Shown: positions 8,186-15,712 of the stretch, one piece after another
Position numbering within the stretch: position 1 is the stretch's first letter
Layout of the letters: each line of letters starts with the position of its first letter
Assembly (NCBI GenBank): GCA_900546105.1
Contig: URBP01000002.1
Span: forward strand, 1-52,315
Length of the DNA stretch: 52,315 nucleotides
Source of the DNA: an uncultured Collinsella sp.
Lineage (GTDB): Bacteria > Actinomycetota > Coriobacteriia > Coriobacteriales > Coriobacteriaceae
Direction of reading: 5' to 3'
Program-made: the position numbers and the translations under genes
Notes under the pieces: generated by a model
What the model saw: the letters and a program-made list of their open reading frames with translations, nothing else
The model's database searches: none
Told to the model about the DNA's origin: nothing

Positions 8186-9166
8186 CTAGTCGAGATAATC
8201 TTTAAGAAACTCAATAACGCTCATACACCAGTAGTCGGTCTCCGGCGCATGGGGCTTCATCAATGCGTGCCCCCCTTCTGAATACATGACTCCCTCATGG
8301 TGTACTCCAGCTGCATCCAGAGCATCGACCATCTTTTCATAATTGTCGGGCGATACAATATCATCGTCAGCGCATTGCCAAAGATATGTCGGAGGATACT
8401 GCTCCCACACATGCTGATTAATACAGAAATCATCGAGCGAGTCGCGACCAGCCCCGCCGCACACCGAATCAAGAAATCTATTGTCTGATGCGTTCTCAAA
8501 GCCACGAAGATCAATCGGTGCATAACACAGGACCAAGGCTTTGGGTGCCTCGCATCCGTAGGACGCAAATCCCTTGTTGTCCGTCCCCCACTCGGCAGTT
8601 AAATGCGCACCAGCAGAAAAGCCGATAACTGCATAACTTTTTGCGACATTAAATTTCGCTGAATTCTCGAAGACAAAACGGACAGCTCGATTTAAATCGT
8701 CGATTGGACGCGGCATCAAAGGCTCGACCCTCACCCTGTATGACAGCACGAACACGTTATAGCCCGCATCGTTGAGCTCGGGGGCAACGGGAAAGCCTTC
8801 CATTTGATGACAAACGCTCTGATAACCTCCGCCCGAAACCGCAATGATAAAGGGAGCCCCGGGTCTCCCGGGAAAGAAGAACAGTTTCGTGTTGCGTCGA
8901 GTCGGATCACGGATGCAGTCGGCTTCATCCCATATATCGTAGGCAACTTGCCTCCCGTCATCCACGAGCTCGACAATCCGATTCAATCCACGCAAAACGC
9001 GAGTAGTTTCATATGGATTAGCATCAGAATTCATATGAGACACGATGGGTTTATTCCACATGCGCTCCCAAGTTGAAGGCCGGCAAAGCATAAGGTGCTC
9101 GCCAAAGCCAGCGAACTCAGGAAGGAGCGCGATTTCGCCAAACGTCATATCGGCTGTAATTGTCAT
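8186..9166 (-). CDS. Alpha/beta hydrolase, esterase/lipase-like
   Basis: A 326-residue cytoplasmic serine hydrolase. The nucleophile elbow is GFSAG with S184, the oxyanion loop is SGGGY (111-115), the acid is within ADDDIV (267-269) and the base is H300 in EGGHAL. These features fit the BD-FAE/HSL-like esterases that deacylate plant glycosides, which suits its place after a beta-glucoside PTS: it could remove acyl groups from imported sugars. That substrate is inferred. The ATG at 9166 has GGAG about 9 bases upstream. Base composition is markedly AT-richer than in the flanking operons, as in the two preceding genes, which suggests the three arrived together. Confidence 0.85.
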   Translation of the reverse strand: MTITADMTFGEIALLPEFAGFGEHLMLCRPSTWERMWNKPIVSHMNSDANPYETTRVLRGLNRIVELVDDGRQVAYDIWDEADCIRDPTRRNTKLFFFPGRPGAPFIIAVSGGGYQSVCHQMEGFPVAPELNDAGYNVFVLSYRVRVEPLMPRPIDDLNRAVRFVFENSAKFNVAKSYAVIGFSAGAHLTAEWGTDNKGFASYGCEAPKALVLCYAPIDLRGFENASDNRFLDSVCGGAGRDSLDDFCINQHVWEQYPPTYLWQCADDDIVSPDNYEKMVDALDAAGVHHEGVMYSEGGHALMKPHAPETDYWCMSVIEFLKDYLD

Positions 9167-9188
9167 AGCTAGTCACTCCAAAAATGAG

Positions 9189-9251
9189 GGTGGGCTCGCG
9201 TGAATCAACGGCAAGCCCACCACATGCAATCTGCCGCGGGGTTTTCGGCAG
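9189..9251 (-). other. Two intercistronic hairpins between PTS and hydrolase genes
   Basis: CTGCCG/CGGCAG at 9231-9236 and 9246-9251, and GGTGGGCT/AGCCCACC at 9189-9196 and 9214-9221, lie in the 105-base gap. On the minus strand the second is followed by CTCATTTTTGG. They may reduce expression of the hydrolase relative to the transporter or protect mRNA ends. Confidence 0.45.
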
Positions 9252-9271
9252 CTTACATCCCAAATAATTGT

Positions 9272-10642
9272 CTACTCCACTACTGCCTCTTCATCAGGGC
9301 GATACAGGATGTAAACGAGAACGAAGTTAAGAATTAAACCGACGACATTGCAAAGAATTGCGCCGATGAGGCTGCTCATATCACCAGAAGGATCCATATA
9401 ACCGGGGAAGCTAAAAATGCCGCTCGACGTCATAACGAACGTACAGGTGTTGAAAATCGCCGGGATAACAGCACTGATTGCTCCGGCGACCATGGAAGCG
9501 ATAATGATCTTCTTGTGCTCCAAGATGATGCCGTACAGCGCCGGTTCCGTAATCCCGAAAAAGCCCGTAATGGCACAGCTGAACCCAAGACTCTTTTCAC
9601 TCGGGTCCTTCGAGCGGAGGGCAAACGCCAAACAAGCGCCGACAACACCCATGCTGCAGCAGAGAAGTCCAAGGATAGGATCGGAGCCGACGGTCATAAT
9701 ATTGTTGATGGAAAGCACGATCAGGGCCCAATGGAGTCCAAGGGGGATCATAACGAGACCGAATATCGGCCCGAGAATAACGCCGCAAAGGACGGGGCTG
9801 AACTGATAGACCGCCAGCACTGCAGTCGCAAGCAAAGAGCTCGCCTGCTGAATAACGGGGCCGATCACAAGGAGCGAGACGGGGGCGGCAACAGCAACCG
9901 TCAGGAACGGGACGAGCGCAAATGCCACAACATCGGGAAGAACCGCCCGCAGCCACTTATTAAGAACGGATGCGAACCAAGCCGCCACGATAGCAGGAAA
10001 CACCGTGGAGGAATAGCTCACCATTGTGAACTTCATGCCGAGCAAATCCAGCGCATCGCCCGCTCCGGCCGCAGCAACGAAAGTCGGATAAATCAGGATT
10101 GCACCGAGTACCGCACCGATATATCGATCGGTTCCAAAGAACTGAGCAGCAGATGATCCGACAAGAACGGGCAGAAAATACATGCAGGCATTTCCCATGC
10201 CGTACAGCAGAGTGTATATTCCGCTCTCGGCGGAAACAGCACCCGCCGTCGTCAGAATACTAAGGACGGCGTTTATCATTCCGCATGCGATCAAGGCAGG
10301 AAGAACGGGCATCATGATGCCGCTGATGAGCTTCATTAGCTTTCCCAGAAAGCCCTTAGTCTCTCCTTCGCTTGCCTCGGAATCTCCGGCATCAATCCCG
10401 GTTTCCTTGGCAACGATTTCATAGACCTTATCGACCTTAGGTCCCACAATCACCTGATATTGCCCCGCGGAATGGCGAATGTCGATCACGCCATCAATCG
10501 CCTTGACTTTTGCATCGTCTACGATGCTTTCGTCCTTAAGGTTGAACCTTAAACGAGTCATGCAGTGAGCTACAAATGTAACGTTGTCTGCGCCGCCCAC
10601 CATCTCGAGAATCTCGGCAGCGAGCTTGGTTGTATCTGCCAT
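9272..10642 (-). CDS. PTS beta-glucoside-type EIIBC component
   Basis: Membrane permease that imports and phosphorylates a beta-glucoside-type sugar. The 456-residue product starts with an EIIB domain whose phospho-cysteine is C27 in AHCMTRLRF, followed by a linker rich in Glu/Gly/Ser and an EIIC domain of about ten hydrophobic segments. No EIIA domain is fused at the C terminus and none is encoded nearby, so phosphate must come from an EIIA elsewhere. Two upstream in-frame ATGs (10651, 10660) are less likely: GGGAGA is 10 bases before 10642 and overlaps the others. It belongs to an operon with the antiterminator (upstream) and hydrolase (downstream). Lower GC than most of the window. Confidence 0.92.
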   Translation of the reverse strand: MADTTKLAAEILEMVGGADNVTFVAHCMTRLRFNLKDESIVDDAKVKAIDGVIDIRHSAGQYQVIVGPKVDKVYEIVAKETGIDAGDSEASEGETKGFLGKLMKLISGIMMPVLPALIACGMINAVLSILTTAGAVSAESGIYTLLYGMGNACMYFLPVLVGSSAAQFFGTDRYIGAVLGAILIYPTFVAAAGAGDALDLLGMKFTMVSYSSTVFPAIVAAWFASVLNKWLRAVLPDVVAFALVPFLTVAVAAPVSLLVIGPVIQQASSLLATAVLAVYQFSPVLCGVILGPIFGLVMIPLGLHWALIVLSINNIMTVGSDPILGLLCCSMGVVGACLAFALRSKDPSEKSLGFSCAITGFFGITEPALYGIILEHKKIIIASMVAGAISAVIPAIFNTCTFVMTSSGIFSFPGYMDPSGDMSSLIGAILCNVVGLILNFVLVYILYRPDEEAVVE

Positions 10643-10710
10643 AAATACCATTTCTCCCATGTTGAGTTTTATATGTAACCATCAGCAAAGCGCGCGCCTT
10701 TGCCAACTAA

Positions 10711-11550
10711 TTACCTTGTTTTCGATGCAATTCGATTGATGTGCATCATGAGGTAGAGTCTTTCTTCGTCTATAAGTTCCCGCCCCGTCAGTCGGCTGAG
10801 AACAGAAGCAATATCATCGGCGCACATTGATGCCACCGGATATTCTTTTTTGAGCGAGAGGTACATCTTGCGGTTGTCGCTCACGATGCTTTCGCCAGAG
10901 TTCAACCTATTGAATAAGTACTGAAGATGGGTTGCGAACCTTGCGTAATCGAAACCTTCCCGATCAACTTGAATGCCAAGCCGATTTTCAACAGCAACGG
11001 TTGACTCCTCCAGAACACGATCGTAGATATCCGCGCTAAACTCTTTAACTACTTCGCATGAGTCCGAATCGGCCATGTTATTGATAAACGCCATGGCAAT
11101 TCCAACTGCCTCATGAGCTGGAAGCCTAACGTTAAGACGTTTCCTGATTATCTTAAGTGCATACTCGCCGATTCTAAATTCGACGGGATATTGTTGGCGG
11201 ACATCAAACGATAAAGGCATGCGGACAACGATATTTTGCTCTTTGCGCTTAACCGCATACGCGATATGGTCCGCAAGGATAAACGGCAAATTAGGGCTCA
11301 CCTCATAAGACAGCAAACCTGTCGACATATCAATAACATCCGAGGTAAGCTCGAGAAGCTCGTCGGGGACCTCGTCAACGAGAGCGATGTAGCGAGAGCT
11401 AACGTTATAAAACGTTCGTTGAATCTCCGAAAGAGGGACCTCGTCTCCGACATTCTTAAACCCCAGACCACGGCCGAATGCAACCAACTGTCTGCCATTT
11501 CCATCGACGCAGAGGACAGCGCTGGTATTAATTCGTTTAACAATTTCCAT
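10711..11550 (-). CDS. BglG/LicT-family transcription antiterminator
   Basis: RNA-binding antiterminator controlled by PTS phosphorylation. The 279-residue protein has an N-terminal co-antiterminator (CAT) domain (about 1-58) and two PRD domains with the expected histidines at H95 and H146 (PRD1) and H208 and H270 (PRD2). When dimeric it binds an RNA hairpin in its own leader and prevents terminator formation; a matching terminator lies just upstream at 11572-11631. The ATG at 11550 is preceded by a G-rich run (AGGGGGGGG); the longer frame from 11598 runs through the terminator and is rejected. The gene drives the PTS and hydrolase genes behind it. Confidence 0.93.
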   Translation of the reverse strand: MEIVKRINTSAVLCVDGNGRQLVAFGRGLGFKNVGDEVPLSEIQRTFYNVSSRYIALVDEVPDELLELTSDVIDMSTGLLSYEVSPNLPFILADHIAYAVKRKEQNIVVRMPLSFDVRQQYPVEFRIGEYALKIIRKRLNVRLPAHEAVGIAMAFINNMADSDSCEVVKEFSADIYDRVLEESTVAVENRLGIQVDREGFDYARFATHLQYLFNRLNSGESIVSDNRKMYLSLKKEYPVASMCADDIASVLSRLTGRELIDEERLYLMMHINRIASKTR

Positions 11551-11571
11551 GTGTCCCCCCCCTAAACAGAA

Positions 11572-11631
11572 CAAGGCTCCCGAAGCAGAATCCGACAATC
11601 AATGTCGACAGATGCTGCTTCAGGAGCCTTG
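11572..11631 (-). terminator. Leader terminator of the antiterminator operon
   Basis: Arms 11572-11588 and 11615-11631 pair over 17 bp, the single mismatch being a U-G wobble in the minus-strand RNA. The stem is followed by TTCTGTTT, then the ribosome site of the antiterminator gene. The promoter-proximal arm begins CAGGCAAGG, similar to the 3' half of LicT/BglG binding sites (GCAGGCAAA), so the binding RNA probably overlaps this arm. This is the classic attenuator layout. Confidence 0.75.
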
Positions 11632-11751
11632 CCTGAATATCACTCTGAGGACTAGTTTAAGCGAGCTAGTGCTAATGACCTCGAATAAACACTTCTAAAC
11701 AGTTAAACGGTCGATATCTCCGTGTGAACGGTTTGGAGGCAGAGGGCGGCC

Positions 11752-12240
11752 CTATGCCTGCTGATAGTGCAGGTGCTTCTCGTCGATATCGGCCAGGTCG
11801 CGGTCGAGATAACGACGCGCAAGCCAGTTGGCCATGGGGAGGTTCTGGTCCAGGTAGTTACCGCACTCCTCGGGAGCGGCACCGGGAACATCGCCCTCAA
11901 AGCCCGCGACAAACTCGAACAGCTCGCGCACGAGCGGCAAGATTTCCTCGCTCGTCAGCTCACCAAAAACAACCAGGTAAAAGCCCGTGCGGCAGCCCAT
12001 GGGCCCAAAGTAGACGATACGGCTCGACCACTCGGCATGGTTGCGAAGGAAGGTGGCGCCCAGATGCTCAATGGTGTGGCACTCGGCCGTGTTCATGACT
12101 GGCTCCTTGTTGGGCGTGGTCAGGCGCAGGTCAAAGGTGGTGACGGCGGCGCCGGTCGCCGGATCGCGGTCGATGCGGCTCACGTACACGCCGGGCTCAA
12201 GCAGCAGATGGTCAACGGAAAAACTCGCGATACGCTCCAT
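11752..12240 (-). CDS. luxS: S-ribosylhomocysteine lyase
   Basis: Splits S-ribosylhomocysteine into homocysteine and DPD, the precursor of autoinducer-2, as part of the activated methyl cycle. The 162-residue protein is full length, with metal ligands H55 and H59 in HTIEH and C126 in the ECGNY segment, and the catalytic cysteine C83 in MGCRTGFY. The ATG at 12240 has AGAGGA 7 bases before it. It is a single gene between the antiterminator leader and a terminator region belonging to the kinase operon. No Pfs/MTAN gene is adjacent. Confidence 0.97.
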   Translation of the reverse strand: MERIASFSVDHLLLEPGVYVSRIDRDPATGAAVTTFDLRLTTPNKEPVMNTAECHTIEHLGATFLRNHAEWSSRIVYFGPMGCRTGFYLVVFGELTSEEILPLVRELFEFVAGFEGDVPGAAPEECGNYLDQNLPMANWLARRYLDRDLADIDEKHLHYQQA

Positions 12241-12316
12241 GGCAGATCCTCTCGATAGTCAATTTAGGACGGGGCTCTTTTAGCTGGTTCGAATGGTCGC
12301 ACCAATCATACCAGTC

Positions 12317-12354
12317 AAAAAAGCCCCGTCCCAAATGAGCTGCCCGGGACGGGG
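12317..12354 (-). terminator. Intrinsic terminator of the kinase/transketolase operon
   Basis: On the minus strand CCCCGTCCC (12346-12354 region) pairs with GGGACGGGG (12324-12332 region), followed by C and six T residues (12317-12322). A weaker GGGGAT-type hairpin lies between it and the FGGY kinase stop. A near-copy ends the nucleoside hydrolase unit at 19308-19343. Confidence 0.8.
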
Positions 12355-12392
12355 ATCAATGAGTTTTTAATCCCCGTCTCAGAATAATCATG

Positions 12393-13883
12393 CTAGGCGG
12401 TGTACGCGATTGTAGATTTCACGGCATGGCGCCAGCCGGCGATCTTTTTGGCGCGCTCGTCGGCGGACATGGTGGACTCCACGATGCCGCGGGCGCCGTA
12501 GACGTCGACGACGTCGCGCGTGTACATGCCCAGCGCAATGCCGCAGGCCCAGGCCGCGCCCAGACCGCTCATCTCGTCGTTGCTCGCGATGCGAATGGGC
12601 GAGCCAACCAAGTCGCTCTCAAACTGCATCAGGTACGCGTCGCGCGTGGGACCGCCGTCAACACGAAGCTCGGCCAACGCCGCGCCCGAATCCTCGGCCA
12701 TCGCATCAATCACGTCGAAGATCTGATAGGCGATCGACTCGTCAGCGGCCTTTACGAACTCCGCACGGCCCGTGGTGCGCGTCATGCCAAAGACGCAGCC
12801 CTCGGCATCGCTCGCCCAGTGCGGCGCGCCCAGGCCAGTGAACGCCGGCACAAAGTAGACGCGGCTCGCCGGATTGGCGGCGTAACACAGGTCGGTGACT
12901 TCCTCGGGATTGTTGATGAGCTCAAGATCGTCGCGCAGCCACGTCTTGACGGCGCCGGCGTAGCTCACGTTGCCCTCGAGCACGTACTCGGTCACGCCGT
13001 CCATACGCCATGCGAGCGAGCTCGAAAGCCCATGCGAGCTGGCGACGAACTCGTCGCCGACGTTCATCATGACCGAGCTTCCGGTGCCATAGGTCGCCTT
13101 GGCCATGCCGCGGCTATGGCAGCCCTGGGCAAACAAGGCGGCATGGCTGTCGCCAAGCACGCCGTGAATGGGCACGGGCGCCGGCAAAAAGCCGCCCAGG
13201 TCCGTTGTACCGAACAGGCCATCGGAATCGGTCACCTGCGGCAGGCAAGCCGAATCGACGCCAAAGGCCTCGCACACCGGCTCGCTCCAGCAGCCACGGC
13301 GCAGGTCAAAGAGCTGCGTGCGGCTGGCATTGGACCAGTCGCAGCGAAACTCCGCGCCGCCCGTGAGCGTCCAGACCACCCAGGCATCGATGGTGCCCAG
13401 GCACAGCTCGCCCGCCGCAGCGGCCTCGGCAGCCGCGGGAACGTTCGCGAGGATCCAGGCCATCTTGCCCGCCGGGTAGTAGGGCGAGAGCACCAGACCC
13501 GTCGTGTCGCGCACCAGCTCGGCCACGCCTTCGCGCGCAGCAAGCTCGTCGCACAGCTCGCGGGCGCGGGCGCACTGCCACACCACGGCGTCGCACAGCG
13601 GCTCGCCCGTCGTGCGCTTCCAGGCAACGGTAGTCTCGCGCTGGTTGGAGATGCCGATGCCGGCGACGTCGGCCGGATCGACCCCGGTCTCCTCCACCAC
13701 GGCGCGCGCCACGGCCAGCACGTTAGCGGCGATCTCGGCTGGATCATGGCTCACCCAGCCGGCCTCGTTGACAATCTGGCGATGCGGGCGATCGGCACGA
13801 TGAATCAAATGGCCGCCCTCGTCCACCAGCAGCGCCTTGGTGCCCTGCGTGGATTGATCGATTCCGATGATGTAGCGGCCCAT
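12393..13883 (-). CDS. FGGY-family carbohydrate kinase (glycerol-kinase-like)
   Basis: ATP-dependent sugar or polyol kinase of 496 residues. The N-terminal phosphate-loop region is IGIDQSTQGTKALL, NQRETTVAW is glycerol-kinase-like, and the catalytic aspartate is expected in GVLGDSHAALF. The C-terminal FGGY domain contains the adenosine-binding VDGGPTRDAYLMQ. By sequence it is closest to glycerol kinases, but its place as last gene of an isomerase/split-transketolase operon argues for a ketose substrate made by that isomerase. The ATG at 13883 follows AAAGGGG by 6 bases; an in-frame TTG at 13898 is the alternative. A 15-bp palindrome (13902-13936) separates it from the transketolase genes. Confidence 0.85.
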   Translation of the reverse strand: MGRYIIGIDQSTQGTKALLVDEGGHLIHRADRPHRQIVNEAGWVSHDPAEIAANVLAVARAVVEETGVDPADVAGIGISNQRETTVAWKRTTGEPLCDAVVWQCARARELCDELAAREGVAELVRDTTGLVLSPYYPAGKMAWILANVPAAAEAAAAGELCLGTIDAWVVWTLTGGAEFRCDWSNASRTQLFDLRRGCWSEPVCEAFGVDSACLPQVTDSDGLFGTTDLGGFLPAPVPIHGVLGDSHAALFAQGCHSRGMAKATYGTGSSVMMNVGDEFVASSHGLSSSLAWRMDGVTEYVLEGNVSYAGAVKTWLRDDLELINNPEEVTDLCYAANPASRVYFVPAFTGLGAPHWASDAEGCVFGMTRTTGRAEFVKAADESIAYQIFDVIDAMAEDSGAALAELRVDGGPTRDAYLMQFESDLVGSPIRIASNDEMSGLGAAWACGIALGMYTRDVVDVYGARGIVESTMSADERAKKIAGWRHAVKSTIAYTA

Positions 13884-13901
13884 GGCCACCCCTTTCAAAA
13901 C

Positions 13902-13936
13902 GAATGTGACAAAGGGGCGGTCCCTTTGTCACATTC
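13902..13936. repeat. 15-bp stem palindrome inside the sugar operon
   Basis: Arms 13902-13916 and 13922-13936 (GAATGTGACAAAGGG and its complement) enclose GCGGT. It starts 3 bases after the transketolase stop and ends 19 bases before the kinase start. Its inner part (GGGACCGCCCC on one strand) resembles the loop of the other palindromes. It could attenuate or stabilise part of the transcript. Confidence 0.75.
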
Positions 13937-13939
13937 CAG

Positions 13940-14881
13940 TTACTCTGCGGGCAAGAACTCGGCGACGGTCTGCGCGATTCCGGCACCCGTCAGGCCGTAG
14001 TGCGCAAAGACCTCGGGGCTCGTGCCGGTGATGACCGGCGCATCGGGCAGGGAGAGGCACTTGACCGGACGCGGGCAGTGCTCACCCACGACCTGCGCGA
14101 CCATGGAACCCAGGCCGCCGAAGGGACTGTGCTCCTCGACGGTCACGACGGCGCGCGTGGCACCGGCGGCCTCGATCACGGCCTCGGCATCGAGCGGTTT
14201 GACGCAGTACATATCGAGCACCGTCGCCGAGATGCCCTGCTCGGCCAGCAGATCGGCGGCGTCCACGGCGTGGCGGACCATCTCACCGGTAGCGACGATC
14301 GTCACATCGGTGCCGCGGCGCACCCAGGTGGCGCGATCCATCTGGAACGGGCACTCGTCCTCAGTGTACACGTCCTCCACCGGGTTGCGGCCCACGCGGA
14401 TGTAGGCCGGCTTGTTGTCGGCGACCAGGGCACGCACGAGCTCGGCGGTCTGGAAGCGATCGCTCGGCAGATACACGCGCATGTTGGGAATCGCGCTCAT
14501 GGCGGCGATATCCTGCGCGGAGTGATGGCTCATGCCCAAGGCGCCGTAGGACACGCCGCCCGAGATGCCGATGAGCTTGACGTTGGTGTTGGAGTACGAA
14601 ACGTCGACCTTGCACTGCTCATACGAGCGCGTGGTCACAAAGGACGCCGGCGAGGCGGCCCAGGCCTTCTTGCCGCACGAGGCCATGCCGGCGGCGATGC
14701 TCACCAGGTCCTGCTCGGCAATGCCGACCTCAACGGACTGCTGGGGATACTGGTCAAAGAACGGCGTGAGCGATGCAGAGCCGCGGGAGTCGGAGCACAG
14801 GACGACGATGTCTTTATCGGTTGCGGCGGCCTCGAGCAGCGTGTCGCAGATAGCCTTGCGGTTGGCGATCTTGTTAGCCAT
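13940..14881 (-). CDS. Transketolase, C-terminal subunit
   Basis: Half of a two-subunit transketolase (313 residues) carrying the pyrimidine-binding and C-terminal domains. It includes the ThDP-activating glutamate in VGIAEQDLVSIAAGMA and the dipeptide region GMSHHSAQD. It acts with the N-terminal subunit encoded just upstream to move a two-carbon ketol unit between sugar phosphates. The ATG at 14881 follows GGAGG by 6 bases. Its first codons overlap the end of the upstream gene (ATGGCTAA, stop at 14874), so the two are probably translationally coupled in equal amounts. The longer frame to 14935 lies inside the upstream gene and is rejected. Confidence 0.93.
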   Translation of the reverse strand: MANKIANRKAICDTLLEAAATDKDIVVLCSDSRGSASLTPFFDQYPQQSVEVGIAEQDLVSIAAGMASCGKKAWAASPASFVTTRSYEQCKVDVSYSNTNVKLIGISGGVSYGALGMSHHSAQDIAAMSAIPNMRVYLPSDRFQTAELVRALVADNKPAYIRVGRNPVEDVYTEDECPFQMDRATWVRRGTDVTIVATGEMVRHAVDAADLLAEQGISATVLDMYCVKPLDAEAVIEAAGATRAVVTVEEHSPFGGLGSMVAQVVGEHCPRPVKCLSLPDAPVITGTSPEVFAHYGLTGAGIAQTVAEFLPAE

Positions 14882-15710
14882 TGATGGCCTCCTTATGGGC
14901 AGCGAAATCGGCGATGATCTGGGCATATTCCTCATCGTTGGGCAGGTGATGATGCCAGGCGGCCTTGTCCTCCATAACCGGCGAGCCGTAGCCCTTCACT
15001 GTGTTGAGGATGATGACCGTGGGCTTACCCTTGGTCTCGGCGGCCAGCGTCAGCGCGGCGTCGATGGCCTGGACGTCGTTGCCCGGAATGGACAGCACGT
15101 TCCAACCGAAGGCGGCCCAGCGCTCCTCCTGCGAATCCTGCTTCATGACGTCCTCGGTGCTGCCGCTGATCTGCAGGCGGTTGCGGTCCACGAGCGCGCA
15201 CAGGTTATCGAGCTGGTAGTTGCCGCCGCTCATGGCGCCCTCCCAGACCGAGCCCTCGGCAAGCTCGCCGTCGCCCATGATGGTGTAGACGCGGTAGTCG
15301 CGGCCATCCATCTTGCCGGCAAGCGCCATCCCGACGGCCACGGGCAGGCCATGACCCAGCGAGCCCGAGTTCATCTCGATGCCCTTGAGCTTGTTGTTGG
15401 GGTGGCCGATGTAGGGGCTGCCGAACTTAGAGAAGCGGGCCTTGACGTCGTCGAGGTCCAGATAGCCCTCGTGGCAGAGCACCGCGTAGTAGGCCTCCAT
15501 GGCGTGGCCCTTGGAGAGTACGAAGCGATCGCGGTTGGGATCGTCGACGGTCTCGGGAGAAATGTTGAGGTGGTTGGCATAGAGGGTCATCAGCGCATCG
15601 ATGACCGACATGTCGCCGCCGATGTGCCCGCCAGCGCCAGCCATGATGATATCGACGCAATCGCGTCGAAGGTCCCAACGCAGGGACTCAAGCTCTTCGA
15701 TAGTTGCCAT
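14874..15710 (-). CDS. Transketolase, N-terminal subunit
   Basis: The ThDP diphosphate-binding half of a split transketolase (278 residues). The motif GDGELAEGSVWEGA begins the GDG-N signature, with the metal-binding Asn in ALVDRNRLQ, and substrate/cofactor histidines appear in SKGHAMEAYY and GSLGHGLPVAVG. The start ATG at 15710 lies 2 bases after the stop of the isomerase gene, whose last codons contain the ribosome site GAGGAGAG. Split transketolases occur both in central pentose metabolism and in dedicated sugar pathways (for example apiose and sulfoquinovose breakdown); the operon context favours a dedicated pathway. Confidence 0.93.
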   Translation of the reverse strand: MATIEELESLRWDLRRDCVDIIMAGAGGHIGGDMSVIDALMTLYANHLNISPETVDDPNRDRFVLSKGHAMEAYYAVLCHEGYLDLDDVKARFSKFGSPYIGHPNNKLKGIEMNSGSLGHGLPVAVGMALAGKMDGRDYRVYTIMGDGELAEGSVWEGAMSGGNYQLDNLCALVDRNRLQISGSTEDVMKQDSQEERWAAFGWNVLSIPGNDVQAIDAALTLAAETKGKPTVIILNTVKGYGSPVMEDKAAWHHHLPNDEEYAQIIADFAAHKEAING

Positions 15711-15712
15711 TT

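Noticed and set aside
12241..12392. GACGGGGCT repeats as members of the GGGGAC palindrome family
   Set aside because: They behave as ordinary intrinsic terminators with T-runs; the same GGGACGGGG stem recurs at 19308-19343 as a terminator.
12393..13883. Naming the kinase glpK
   Set aside because: Sequence is glycerol-kinase-like but operon context points to another substrate, so no gene symbol is given.
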